Origin: Hydractinia symbiolongicarpus
Taxonomy: Eukaryota > Cnidaria > Hydrozoa > Anthoathecata > Hydractiniidae
Direction: 5' to 3'
Length of the DNA: 64,000 nt
NCBI RefSeq assembly: GCF_029227915.1
Contig: NC_079883.1
Span: forward strand, 21,080,001-21,144,000
Positions 46,876 through 56,222 of this stretch are shown here, piece by piece (the stretch's first letter is position 1; the number at the start of each line of letters is the position of its first letter). A model generated the notes under the pieces. It was not told the origin of the DNA. It saw nothing but the letters and a program-made list of their open reading frames with translations, and made no database searches. A program made the translations under genes and the position numbers.

Positions 46876-48084
46876 ATATTCTACACTATGAAATCTGCCA
46901 TCCAGAATATTCAATTGCGCGTCCATCAAGAGATAGACGTAGCAACGTATATCCCCAGTTCCGTCAGCCTTCTTGGTGATATGCAAGGTGATCCCGTCGC
47001 TAAGCCTCCCGTGGAACGTATGATCCGGACTGCTACGAAAGTCTATGTACAAGGAGTACCTTTCCGTGAAGAACTGACCGATGGTCACTTCGCTATCGTG
47101 GCTACCAAAAAGTTCAACGATTTGCTTGAGATAATCTTTCGGGAGCATGGCATGCGAGTAGAGTTCGTTATGCTCACCTTCGATCGTGATCAAAATTTTC
47201 TCGATCTTGGGGTTGTAGAAGACCTCATTAGCGCCAGAGTAAGCTTTAACTTTGCTGGGATCCTGAAATAGTAGGAGTATACCCTTTAAGCTCTTGGCAG
47301 GAGTGTCAATTTGCAAGTTATAGGAGGTATCAGCTTTCTTCATGGTGACCACCTTGCTGCGAAGGATCCTTTCGTAGGGCAGGGCGAGACGGCTGTATCG
47401 TGACATTATGGCACTTGCGAGACCTTTATTGGTCACCTTATCAAATTCTAGGCAAAAGTTGCTGATTTTATATGCACCATCAGCTGGCTTGGCCGGTGTG
47501 CTCCCAACGGCTGGGGTTCCGGAGTCCTTTATAACGTCACCGTACGGTGCAAAATGGATGACAAACTGTAGCCTATCGTGGAGTCCTGCCTGGGAGAAGG
47601 GCAAGTCTCGTGTCAACGAGAACAATTTACCAATAGGAATACAGAACGTGTTGCTGTAGGCCGCGGCGATGGCCTTTTCCTCGTTATTTCCTACATGGTC
47701 AGACTCCCCTATCTGCAACGCCCTAATAGTGCCATCGCTAGGATTAATACCTTCTAAAATTAGTTTGTTGTCGCGGTCGTATTTTGATAGCCAGAGGTCT
47801 TTGTACACACTGAATACATTATAATAAGCGATGTTCTGGATTTTATTGCCATTCATGCCATTGCCATTAATGCGGAGATTTTGCACCAATGCTTTGCCTA
47901 TATTTGAAACTATGGTACGCTTAGTATTCATACCAGTCAATTCTAAGTCGAACAGCATCTTTATTGAGCCGGGGAATATCACGTCGTTTTGTCCCATGCT
48001 TGGTAGATTAAAGTGGAGATCCTTATTTTGATTAATTGTGCTGGGTATGTGGCTGATCTTCACCCTTTGTTTTTTCCCTTTCAT
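46873..48084 (-). CDS. Probable Maverick major capsid protein, 403 aa (open)
   Basis: An intact ORF, the longest open one in the element. It is beta-rich with family-like stretches: FPGSIKMLFDLELTG, IVSNIGKALVQNL, YYNVFSVYKDLWLS, LPFSQAGLHDRLQFVIHFAP and DYLKQIVELFGSHDS. These resemble capsid-position proteins of cnidarian Mavericks, which are expected to fold as double jelly-rolls forming the icosahedral shell. Identification rests on resemblance and position next to integrase and ATPase. The alternative is another structural protein. ATG 48084 opens a basic leader (MKGKKQRVKISH). The 163-codon ORF on the opposite strand is a shadow. Confidence 0.65.
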   Translation of the reverse strand: MKGKKQRVKISHIPSTINQNKDLHFNLPSMGQNDVIFPGSIKMLFDLELTGMNTKRTIVSNIGKALVQNLRINGNGMNGNKIQNIAYYNVFSVYKDLWLSKYDRDNKLILEGINPSDGTIRALQIGESDHVGNNEEKAIAAAYSNTFCIPIGKLFSLTRDLPFSQAGLHDRLQFVIHFAPYGDVIKDSGTPAVGSTPAKPADGAYKISNFCLEFDKVTNKGLASAIMSRYSRLALPYERILRSKVVTMKKADTSYNLQIDTPAKSLKGILLLFQDPSKVKAYSGANEVFYNPKIEKILITIEGEHNELYSHAMLPKDYLKQIVELFGSHDSEVTIGQFFTERYSLYIDFRSSPDHTFHGRLSDGITLHITKKADGTGDIRCYVYLLMDAQLNILDGRFHSVEY

Positions 48085-48171
48085 CCCATTACATCGTTTT
48101 TACCTCCTTGTGCGGGTCTAATTTTGTTCCAAAAATACTCATTTATTTAGGTATCCTGGTGGTTGAAATAA

Positions 48172-48640
48172 ATGACTGATAATCCGGAATATGAAGATGA
48201 CTTTACGCCAGAGGAAGGCATTCCAGATGAGCCTGAGGAATTTAGTAGCGAGATCCTTCGACCTGAGCCTGATGTCAGCTTAACGCCAGGACAACAGCAG
48301 GGAGGTGCGCGTAGGCGATTGGATGTGGGGCTGGGGGAACAGAATTTAGAGAAAACCGTCGACGATCTTTATGCTAAACTTAGCGAGCATTTAGGATTGC
48401 TGTCAACCGATAAAAATTATCATGATTTTTATCATTATATATCATTATTCAAATCAGGATTTGGTGAGTATCATCAACAGTCAAGCAGGGGTTAGAATCA
48501 AACTTTTCGTACTCAGGAACGGGGTATGTAGAATCAGAGTTAATAAGGGGTACGTTGCGATAGTCGATCAACCACTGCAAGAGCTCTTGGGATATAATTT
48601 TAATACCAAATTAATGATTACTGAGGGATACCAGGACTGA
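48172..48640 (+). pseudogene. Unassigned Maverick protein, probably frameshifted
   Basis: The first frame (48172-48495) gives an acidic, Pro-rich start (EDDFTPEEGIPDEPEEF), an Arg patch and a helix (LEKTVDDLYAKLSEHLGL). From about 48430 a second frame (to 48640) reads a beta-like segment (IKLFVLRNGVCRIRVNKGYV, AIVDQPLQELLGYNF). I infer one broken gene. It is divergent from the capsid gene across an 87-bp gap. Family not recognised; its place beside the capsid gene suggests a minor structural protein. Confidence 0.4.
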
Positions 48641-48801
48641 TGCTTATCAGCGGCTGAGACTCGCTTGCCACCAACTCGATGAGGAAAGATGTCTTCTTAA
48701 TGGAAAAAAATCCAAGATACTAGCTATGCTTGAAACGAAGGAGTTAAATAACTGGGGAGACATGTTGACATGGAGTTTCGACAACCCAATACACCTTTGA
48801 A
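48637..48801 (+). other. Short open segment between Maverick genes
   Basis: A 55-codon frame reads DAYQRLRLACHQLDEERCLL and WGDMLTWSFDNPIHL with no ATG at its start. It may continue the broken gene upstream or be a separate remnant. Not recognised. The stretch from 48802 to 48895 holds nothing clear. Confidence 0.3.
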
Positions 48802-48895
48802 AGGCTCAATGTTACAATTCATGCTGACGGATGAGTATCACCACGATAAAAACGTTTTATTCATACGACTAACGATGTGCGTGCTTATACAATAA

Positions 48896-49447
48896 ATGTC
48901 GGATATTACAAAACTTTACCCGAGCTTACCGCCGAGTGCGCCTGAGCAAGAGAATAACAAAAGTCAGGTCTATCGGCTGAAGAAGATCGAAGAGATCGAA
49001 ATATACCTACGAAATGAAGTTAAATAACGTGAAAGGCTGTCGAAAAAATTTGGAATGCATGGTACCTGGATCTATTATATGGAACATGGATTACTCGCCA
49101 TAAGCGTGATCACGAGCGGTGTTGGTATTGCAAGCATGCTGAGTGGTATTGGAGTACCTCTGGCAGTAACAATGGGTGGGATCAGCATTGCCGTTGGATT
49201 GGGGCAGACTGCCATAAAACAAGGTGGGAAGAAGATGATTTATAAACGCAAAAAGCACGATAGTATAAGATTATTAGCGGAAACGAAGCTGAATAGTATT
49301 GTCGATTTGATTAGCAGGGCGATTGAAAATGGAGTGATAAGTGATTATGAATTTTCACTAATAAACCAAGAGAAGCAAAAATATATGTTGTTAAAGGAGC
49401 AAATTCGTCAGCGTACTAAGAAAATCGTGGAGAAAGGCAGCCATTAG
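48896..49447 (+). pseudogene. Maverick membrane protein with glycine-rich TM region (one stop)
   Basis: One frame of 183 codons with a single stop at 49025-49027. The N-terminus is KLYPSLPPSAPEQEN, followed by a charged helix (RLKKIEEIEIYLRNEV) that continues past the stop (RERLSKKF). Two Gly-rich hydrophobic segments follow (LLAISVITSGVGIASMLSGI and VTMGGISIAVGLG), then a basic helical tail (SIVDLISRAIENGVISDYEF). The Pro-rich start, helix and paired TM layout recurs, as I recall, in other cnidarian Mavericks. The domain before the stop is short, so restart at Met49055 might still yield the membrane part. Confidence 0.55.
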
Positions 49448-49568
49448 TCGCTCAGGGAAGACATGAGGCCAGAGAAGAACTGTTAGAAAACTTACAGTCT
49501 GCTCAATATGTAAGAAATACCTAGGTGATCCACCTAAATATTCATAATCTAATTTGTTCATTAAAAAA

Positions 49569-49844
49569 TTAGACGATACCCACAACCTCACCTGTACTAG
49601 CGTCAACCATTAAATCTCCGTTATAAATTATTGTTCGTTTCTGTTTTGCCTCGAGGCCTCTGATGTACTCATCGAGTATTTTCATAGCCGTGATTTCTAA
49701 GCATGATTTACAATGAGGCCCGAGGGTTTGCGGTGCAATATCTCTATATTTAATTTTATTAATTGCATTCATAATTTCAGCCTTTTTCAGGGTGGAGTAG
49801 CCACGAATACTCAGCTCTCTCGCTTCTTTTTTCAAATCATTCAT
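49569..49844 (-). CDS. SAP-like (Rho-N-type) small protein, 91 aa (open)
   Basis: The N-terminal 30 residues match the SAP/Rho-N pattern: LKKEARELSIRGYSTLKKAE then IMNAI, two helices that bind nucleic acid. A CxxC (HCKSCLEI) follows, then a basic stretch (LEAKQKRTIIY) and a short C-terminal strand segment. In large DNA viruses and Mavericks such small SAP-like proteins are frequent and are thought to bind DNA in virions or replication centres. Intact. It lies 49 bp downstream of the 204-aa gene on the same strand, so the two may be co-expressed. Confidence 0.6.
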   Translation of the reverse strand: MNDLKKEARELSIRGYSTLKKAEIMNAINKIKYRDIAPQTLGPHCKSCLEITAMKILDEYIRGLEAKQKRTIIYNGDLMVDASTGEVVGIV

Positions 49845-49893
49845 AGTTTATTTTGTATACAACATTAATATACAAAAATCTATCGAGTTTTAA

Positions 49894-50508
49894 CTATACT
49901 ACAACGAATGGTTCTTCGTCATCATCTGAATCAATAAGATGTCTAATCCTTAAGGTTACAGGCCGGTACCTGTATTTGAACTCTTTAAGCAAGACCTGGA
50001 TGAAATGCTTGGATCCCTGTCGATAAATCCTGGATATTTTTAAAATACATCTGCATTCGCAGGGCTGCTTCAGTGGTACTGGTTGATCATAAAAATCAGT
50101 TGTCACCTCACCTTCCCATTCCTTGACCTTTGTGTTCAGATACCTATCGTTTTTTACTGGTGAGGTTGAGAATGTACTACCATATAATTTTTCAATCTTG
50201 GCTAGAATAATCTGATATTTCTCCAACCATTCTTGATGGTTATGAATATCGAATGACATTGTGAGTGACGAGCCATTTACATAACGCGAGGCACCCCTGC
50301 TATATAAACCCTTTGGTGTTCGGATTAATAGCGATGATATCTTACTGTCATTCTTATAGCCTATAACATATCTAGCATCTTTGCCCCCGTTGGCTTGGAT
50401 TGAATCGCTGAGTACGATGTTTTCAATTTTAACATCGTTAATATCAAGTACTCTTGGTTCACTGTAAAAATCCCTTGTCTCTACGGAGTCATTGTAAAAT
50501 TTGAACAT
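49894..50508 (-). CDS. Maverick protein, 204 aa (open); candidate ssDNA-binding protein
   Basis: An intact, mixed alpha/beta protein. The central region (VKIENIVLSDSIQ, YVIGYKN, SSLLIRTPKGLYSRGASRY, LTMSFDIHN) has the layout of the OB-fold-like ssDNA-binding proteins of large DNA viruses, where a (I/L)xTPK stretch sits between strands and a W/F-rich helix follows (EWLEKYQIILAKIEKLYG). The C-terminus ends in an acidic, aromatic tail (DSDDDEEPFVVV), a feature of ssDNA-binding proteins such as SSB and gp2.5. This is a hypothesis from pattern only. It sits upstream of the SAP-like gene. Confidence 0.45.
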   Translation of the reverse strand: MFKFYNDSVETRDFYSEPRVLDINDVKIENIVLSDSIQANGGKDARYVIGYKNDSKISSLLIRTPKGLYSRGASRYVNGSSLTMSFDIHNHQEWLEKYQIILAKIEKLYGSTFSTSPVKNDRYLNTKVKEWEGEVTTDFYDQPVPLKQPCECRCILKISRIYRQGSKHFIQVLLKEFKYRYRPVTLRIRHLIDSDDDEEPFVVV

Positions 50509-50670
50509 TTATTTATGAAAATTGGACTCCAATTAAGGATTTTTACAGGCACAGTAACCTCCATTATACGTTATATACATCATATAGTGCTGCCAGCACA
50601 GCATCCTTCCTTTTATGATTAGCCTCCGTCCACATTTGCATCTATCATAATACTCTATCACAATACTCAG

Positions 50671-50924
50671 TCATTTATTTTTAAAGGCTTTGGCTCTGAA
50701 ACGATCTGGAAGATATTCGATGATCTTAGGATATTCGCGAACTGCTCGTTCACACATTTTCTGTGTCTTGAAATGATCGGGTACTAACATAATGTCCAGG
50801 GATGTTCACGAACTACGGCAGTACACATTTCCTGTGTCTTTAAATGATCGGGTACGAACATTCGTCTCCATGAATCAGCACGAACTATTCGATCAGGCGT
50901 TATGAGATGATCATTAATGGACAT
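50671..50924 (-). pseudogene. VPDxFKTQxMC repeat protein (frameshifted)
   Basis: Two tandem copies of a short helical repeat, VPDHLKTQEMCTAVVREHPW and VPDHFKTQKMCERAVREYPK, followed by a partial third (LPDRFRAKAF) and a stop at 50671. Repeats of this (V)PD.(F/Y)KTQ.MC..AV type occur in Maverick-associated and other repeat proteins of invertebrates. ATG 50924 starts a leader before repeat 1; a frame change near 50787-50793 breaks the gene between repeats. It is the last recognisable Maverick gene on this side. Confidence 0.6.
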
Positions 50925-52110
50925 CTTATTATTAAACGATACCTAAATCTCCATTGTTTAAACACTTCTTTATTTTCTTTCATACACAGTTACTTATCAT
51001 ATTGTAATATATTTTAGGGAAGTAATAATCTAAATGAATGAAAAAAATTTTAATAAAGAAAAGCATGTTTGCCGCATATTTTTTGACTTAGAAAAAAATG
51101 CACCAAGACAACACTGACTTCTTTTCAAATTGGGGATTTAAAAGTCAATCAATTAAATGTGGCTTTTACCGTGTTTTATAAAAATTACCAAGTTTAGGCA
51201 GTCTGTTTTCATTTCGTTAAAAAGAAAAACCTATTTTGTTGGTGTTTCAAAGTAGTGTTTGAAACCAATTGCAGTGTTGTCAAAATATGTTTGCTGAGTT
51301 CCGTTAAAGGGCAATCCATGCGCCATGGTGTGACCTGGTTTCTACTAAGTCGCAGTGACTTTGCCTAAGTGCAAGATGGGATGAAAGTCAGGATTTCGCA
51401 TATCTATCTCGCCTTACTTTCAAACATTTATACTGTGGTTATATAGCAAAAATGTATACCGACGATGAATTTCGTTTCGATAACAACTGACACCTATGTA
51501 TGTAAACATTCCCGCGTAGAGAGTTCATGAACAAGTTATAGCAACTTGTGAAAGTGCTTCCCAAGCTTTTTTTTAATTCCCAGCATATATAGATGGTTCA
51601 TTGCTGACGTCATCAAAAATTAAAAAACAATCCTTTTCCATTGTTTTTTTGTACCGAAGTGGATTTTTTTAACGGGGCTTATCGACTCGTCTCGTATAAA
51701 ACTCAATAAAAAATCCAAGTGTTTTGCATACATAACGTTGCGCTACTTGTTCCCAAATAATTTTCTATAACAACAGCATAAATAAGAGGGTGGTTGCTAT
51801 TACTTACAAATCTAGACGAAGAGACAGACTCTGTAAACTTGGGAATCATTTTAGAGTTTCCGGGGTATCTTATTTGTTATAACGACATTTAAGTCATCGC
51901 CTGTTTCCGCCATTGGTTTGTTTACCTATTTTAGTGTGAGTGGCTTTGCAAGGTAAGTTAGATATAGGCTTGCAGTCTCCCGCATTATTTGTAAGAAGTA
52001 CAGCAAAGTATTGCCAGGTCAGAATGTCAAAAACATACCACACGAATGGCTGCATTTTATTTTGTAGAAAGATTAAAAGGGTTTATATTATTTATATAAT
52101 TTAATAGTTT
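50925..52110. other. No gene seen; right flank of the Maverick element
   Basis: AT-rich sequence with no ORFs and no inverted repeat matching the left flank. One TGACGTCA octamer occurs near 51604. Confidence 0.4.
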
Positions 52111-52220
52111 CAGTCAGGGAAATCATGAGATTGAGGGATCCGTCAATTGAGGCATCTTAAATTCAGAAAATATGGATGCCTTAATTGAGGGATCCCTCAA
52201 TCCCATGACTTCCCTGACTG
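52111..52220. repeat. 110-bp foldback element
   Basis: Arms of about 46 bp (CAGTCAGGGAAATCATGAG... and its inverse ...CATGACTTCCCTGACTG) with about four mismatches enclose a short loop. GTTT flanks both sides and may be a target duplication. Non-coding. Confidence 0.7.
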
Positions 52221-52539
52221 GTTTTCCCTGACACTGAAGCTAGCTATATGTGCCTTATCGTGGTGGTTGTAGCTACGTATAGCTAGCTACACTATAAAAC
52301 CATTTCTGCATATCTCACATTAATTTCCAATTCTTAGATCCAGGTTAAAATGCTTGAAATTTTCTGATCATTTTCCACAAAAATAACCAACATATTTGAA
52401 TTTATATTTGAATTCATCAAAATTTATGGAAATATGCAAATTTTTAAGTTTATATGCTAGATACAACTGTCTCCATTAAGTACTTATATACTTGAGTTAC
52501 TTGAGTCTGTTTTGATGCATTTTTTATCCACCAAATCGT

Positions 52540-52797
52540 TGATTTCAGCGCTTTTAATCATGTCCACCATGGAGTTCGACCCTGTTCTTCCTAAATGGGT
52601 GTATCCTTGAATGAGTGGTTCATCTGGGATTGATCGAAGGAAGATATTTAACTTTTTTTTAAATGTGTCCTTAGAACATCCTGTTTAATGGTGAAGATTG
52701 TTTAGTTAGGCTGTTAAATAGCCTTGGTCCTTGAAATAGAAAACTGGTGTTAATGGCAGAACAGAAAGCTCCAACAGTACACTTTCTTCCATCCAAC
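52540..52797 (-). pseudogene. LINE reverse transcriptase C-terminal remnant
   Basis: In minus orientation the sequence reads FLFQGPRLFNSLTK, then after frame breaks KLNIFLRSIPDEPLIQGYT and RTGSNSMVDMIKS. The order GP.L(Y/F)NSL(P), F...L..FL..IPDEP.I.GYT and (E)SNS..D is characteristic of the last ORF2 segment of non-LTR retrotransposons in cnidarians. It contains at least two stops and a frameshift. The copy is 5'-truncated, as is usual for LINEs. Confidence 0.6.
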
Positions 52798-52837
52798 GTC
52801 TAGTATTGATATATTACAGTTGTTGCATTTATATTAG

Positions 52838-52875
52838 TAATAAACTCACTATATATTTATATAGTGAGTTTATTA
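52838..52875. repeat. Perfect 38-bp AT-rich palindrome
   Basis: TAATAAACTCACTATATA and its exact inverse are separated by two bases. It lies about 200 bp upstream of the gene at 53071. Possibly a tiny foldback insertion or a cruciform site. Confidence 0.6.
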
Positions 52876-53070
52876 AAACAACAGCATCCTATGATTTTCC
52901 TGTGATATTTGAGTTCTTATGTTGGAAACTTTGCGTCTGTTTACCTGTTGTTGTACTTTTTTTTTCTTATTCATTATATTTTTATTAATATCCATTATTT
53001 TTTATTATAGTGCATTACATATATATATACAAAATACACAGCAGTCCTAACGTTTTCCCTGATTCCTGAC

Positions 53071-55226
53071 ATGCTTCTGAGCAGCACAATGAAACATTTA
53101 AGGTTGTGTAGTTACAAGCCATATTTCTTATCAAAGTTAACCAAATGCAATATTACAGTCTGTTCTAAGCAGAAGACCTCTGAAAGGCAAAGAAGTACTG
53201 TAAAAGTTAATAATGGTGAAGGCTTGCATCATTCCTCTCATGGATATATAGAAAGTATTACAAAGTCACATGTAGCTGTGGCGTTACAAGACCTGGAAGA
53301 TTCTCTTCTGAGGAGGTATTTCAAAAAATATACGAAATATCAAATTAGATTTATTTATGTAACTTTAGCAATTCTTGGTGTTGGTGGATTGACTCTTTAT
53401 GTTTTTCGAGAACCCATCAAAAATAATTTATCGGGTGAAATGGCTGATGTAGCAAGTAGATCTTTAGGTAGGTAGAATTTTTATAAATTAAAAAATTGAA
53501 AAAGAAATATTGTTGATAGTCACTAAAATACAAGAGAATTAATTCATTAGAAATTCACAAAGAACACATTGTCGTAAAAGTTGTATCTGAGGCAGGCGAT
53601 GTAGTGTGTCCCATGTAAAAACAAATTTTATTTTCCTGTTAATTTGAAGTGAGCATGGTTTTAAATAAAAGTTCTTTTGATACTCAATTTTTACTGGTTT
53701 TTCTCTAAAGTTCACTTTTTCGCAAAAACATGTTTTTCATAAAAATATTTAATGACGTCTAAACAATACACAGTATTTTTTTACATTAATATAAAAAATT
53801 GGCAATAATGTTATAGCTTTGTAGTAAAACTTGGTCATAATTTTACATTAAGTGAACCTTTCATTTCTAAAGGTTGTCATAAACTTTCGCTAATAAACGT
53901 AATTAACGCTTTGCAAATGAAAAAAACTGGTCTCGAAATAAAGTATAAAAGGCAATAATCCTCCACCTATATTTTTTATCCCTCATTACACATACATCCC
54001 TTCTTCCTAGAACTCAAAAAAAAAAAAAAACAACAACGAAGAATCCAATTTTTGCACAGTAACCTGTCCAATTTTCACAAAAGTTTCTGCTCGCTAAAGT
54101 TTTAAATTATAAAGTATTTCTAACGTTGTATTTACAACAGTAAATCTTTGCAGGTGACGAGTCTGTTGTTGTTAAAGCCAACGAAATGTCAAAACAAGTT
54201 TTAAAAGACATCATAAATGATCCCAATAGCAGCGTGATTGTCAGTAACTTTATCGTGTCGATTTTAAAAACAAAAACTGTCCAAGAGTCTGTTATTTATC
54301 TTCTTAAAGATGTAATAAACAACGAAGACATTCAAAAAGAATTAAGTGCATTAGTGCAAAACACATTACAGGACATTCTCAAGCATCAAGAAACCAGGTT
54401 GCTTCTGCTCAATTACATAACTTTACTTTTATCAGACGATCAAACTAAGCTGGCGTGCCAACAGTTGTTAAAAACATTAGCAGATGATGACTACAGTAAA
54501 CACATATTAGCTCAGTTTTTTAAAGATGTCCTATCCTCTGATACTGTGAAGAATCAAGCTGTAGAGTTAAGCAAGGACGTTACGCAAAGTATAGTGAACG
54601 ATGAAAACATTCAAAAAGAGACGGGTACTGCTTTATGGAATGCTGGTATGTATAGTGTCACACCAAAGTGGCTGTCCTAGGAAGAGTGACAGAGATCGCC
54701 TTAAATTCTGACGCTTTATCTAAACTTTTAAAAGTTCAGGTGTTTATTTCCTTTCTTAATACACTGCAAGTTCTGTAAGTTATTGTTTTATATATGTATA
54801 TGCATAATATTGAAAATAGAATATCGCCTATAAGCTTGTTTGTAAATCAACTTTTGAAATATTTTTAATAATTAGTCCACGGACTGTTACTGTGCTGCGT
54901 TTTGCAATACCTGCTGCGTTTTGTAAAAAAAACGACTGATGTTGTAATAAAAACGCTGACCCGTCTTATTAGAAATTAAATAAATCATCTTTTTGCTGAC
55001 TTTTTTTCCTGACAAGGTAGTGAAATAGGTTCAGGTACTTAGCAATAATTATAATCGTTGCATGTATTTCTTGCTAATATAATTATTTTGCGTTGTTTGC
55101 TCAGTAACCGGTAATATTCATGATATTACACTTTAAGTAACCAATATCAACTTGATAAATCATGTATTCCCACTGGTATTAAAGGTGTTTCTTTTTGTAG
55201 AGAATATTGCGGGTATCACAAAGTAG
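53071..55226 (+). CDS. Unrecognised single-pass membrane protein with helical repeats, 3 exons
   Basis: Exons 53071-53467, 54154-54645 and 55201-55226 join through GT-AG introns, both phase 1, to 304 aa. The N-terminus is basic, with Ser, Thr and Cys and few acids (residues 1-47), as in a mitochondrial presequence. One membrane span lies at about 94-112 (FIYVTLAILGVGGLTLYVF). The rest is all-helical, with repeats of about 33-37 residues that share a (V/I)(N/L)(N/D)(D/E)..I..E pattern, for example DVINNEDIQKELSALV and SIVNDENIQKETG. This resembles HEAT-like stacked helix pairs. A mitochondrial inner-membrane or outer-membrane location is inference. ATG 53089 is an alternative start. The last exon encodes only ENIAGITK. 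No family named; it appears intact. Confidence 0.65.
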
Positions 55227-55929
55227 CTTTTTGTCAGAAATTAAATGCTTTTCTGCAGTCGTTGCAAATATCTTTACAGAAAACTGGTAAGATTCATTTT
55301 AGCTATTTTTACTTTCCTTATTATTTCCCTTTTTTATAAGAACAATAGTTCGAAAATAACAAAGCAATGACCTGTTTTACTTGTTGTCAAATACTATATT
55401 TTGAAAATTTATAAACCACGACTAATCGTGGCTTCATTTTTCTTGAACTTGTGTTTCTTACAAACAGAACGTGTAACGATAGACAAACTTGTTGAAACTC
55501 CTTTTTTAATGCCAAAATATTGAGAAGAATTATAGTAGAATCTCATCTGCTGTCAATAATTATTTTATTTCTACATGACCGCATTTTTCGCTATAAAAAA
55601 ACGCATAAGGCTTATTTCCATTCAACGAAAAATGAGCAAGCAGGCGGATGTTTTTGCGGAGCGGGAAAAAAATTTAATTACCATTTCAAACTTCGGGCGG
55701 GTAGTAAAGGAATGTAAACAAACATGGTCGTTGTAGACGTTTTTTTTGTCGTATTTAAAATAGTTTTATTAAGAATTAAGAAACAAATGTGGTTGGCCAA
55801 TTTTAAAAATATGGAAAAATACATGGTAAATTTCAGCGCGTCGTAAAATAACCTTTAGTTTATGTTAACGACTATATTTAGGGCTCCCAAGTTACATTCA
55901 AAACAAACTGTAAATGTGAATTATTGAAA
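55227..55929. other. No gene seen
   Basis: 3' flank of the membrane-protein gene. AT-rich, without recognisable features. Confidence 0.4.
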
Positions 55930-56222
55930 ATATTTACCCAGGGTACCCCTCTTCAGTTCCTATTGATGCTGCTATCAACGAGCTTCCTGCCAATGGGCCC
56001 CTAATGCAGTTAAAATTCCAATTTGAGCTACAGGAGCTGTGCAAGCACCGCAATCGCTCAACTAGAAAACCACTTTAGATATCAATCTTTTCCTCATGCT
56101 GAACGCAAGCAGAAAGGATCGAGTCACACTTTTTTACTTTTTGACATTACTTGGCTGGAGTTTGAATCAAAGATCTCCTGCGCTGGAAGCAAACGCTATA
56201 CAACAAGGATACCAGTCCGTTT
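55930..56222 (-). repeat. tRNA-derived SINE
   Basis: On the minus strand the first about 70 bases are tRNA-like: a box A region (TGTATAGCGTTTGCTTCC) and a box B-like T arm (TTTGATTCAAACTCCAG), spaced as in tRNA genes. A non-tRNA body follows (AGGGGCCCATTGGCAGGAAG), ending near a GGTACCCTGGG word. The T-arm pairing is imperfect, so this is not a working tRNA. Boundaries are approximate and no flanking duplication was identified. Confidence 0.5.

Larger units (their letters stand above)
38865..50924. mobile_element. Decayed Maverick/Polinton virus-like transposon
   Basis: About 12 kb with the diagnostic Polinton set: protein-primed DNA polymerase B, A32-type packaging ATPase, retroviral-type integrase and a probable capsid protein, plus small membrane proteins, BRO-like, SAP-like and repeat proteins. 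Rightward genes run from 38.9 to 45.5 kb; integrase, tail-anchored protein and capsid then run leftward, followed by more genes on both strands. G+C is visibly higher than in the flanks. Several genes are broken, so this copy cannot be autonomous. Terminal repeats and target duplication were not found, so the given limits are those of coding remnants. Confidence 0.88.

Noticed and set aside
46780-47271. 163-codon plus-strand ORF
   Set aside because: Antisense to the capsid gene and the tail-anchored remnant; no family resemblance.
38230-52000. Terminal inverted repeats of the Maverick
   Set aside because: Flanks on both sides were compared by eye in inverse orientation and no shared AG...CT-type ends were found; not annotated.
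56150-56222. Functional tRNA gene
   Set aside because: Box A and box B-like words are present, but stem pairing is poor and the sequence runs on into a SINE body.
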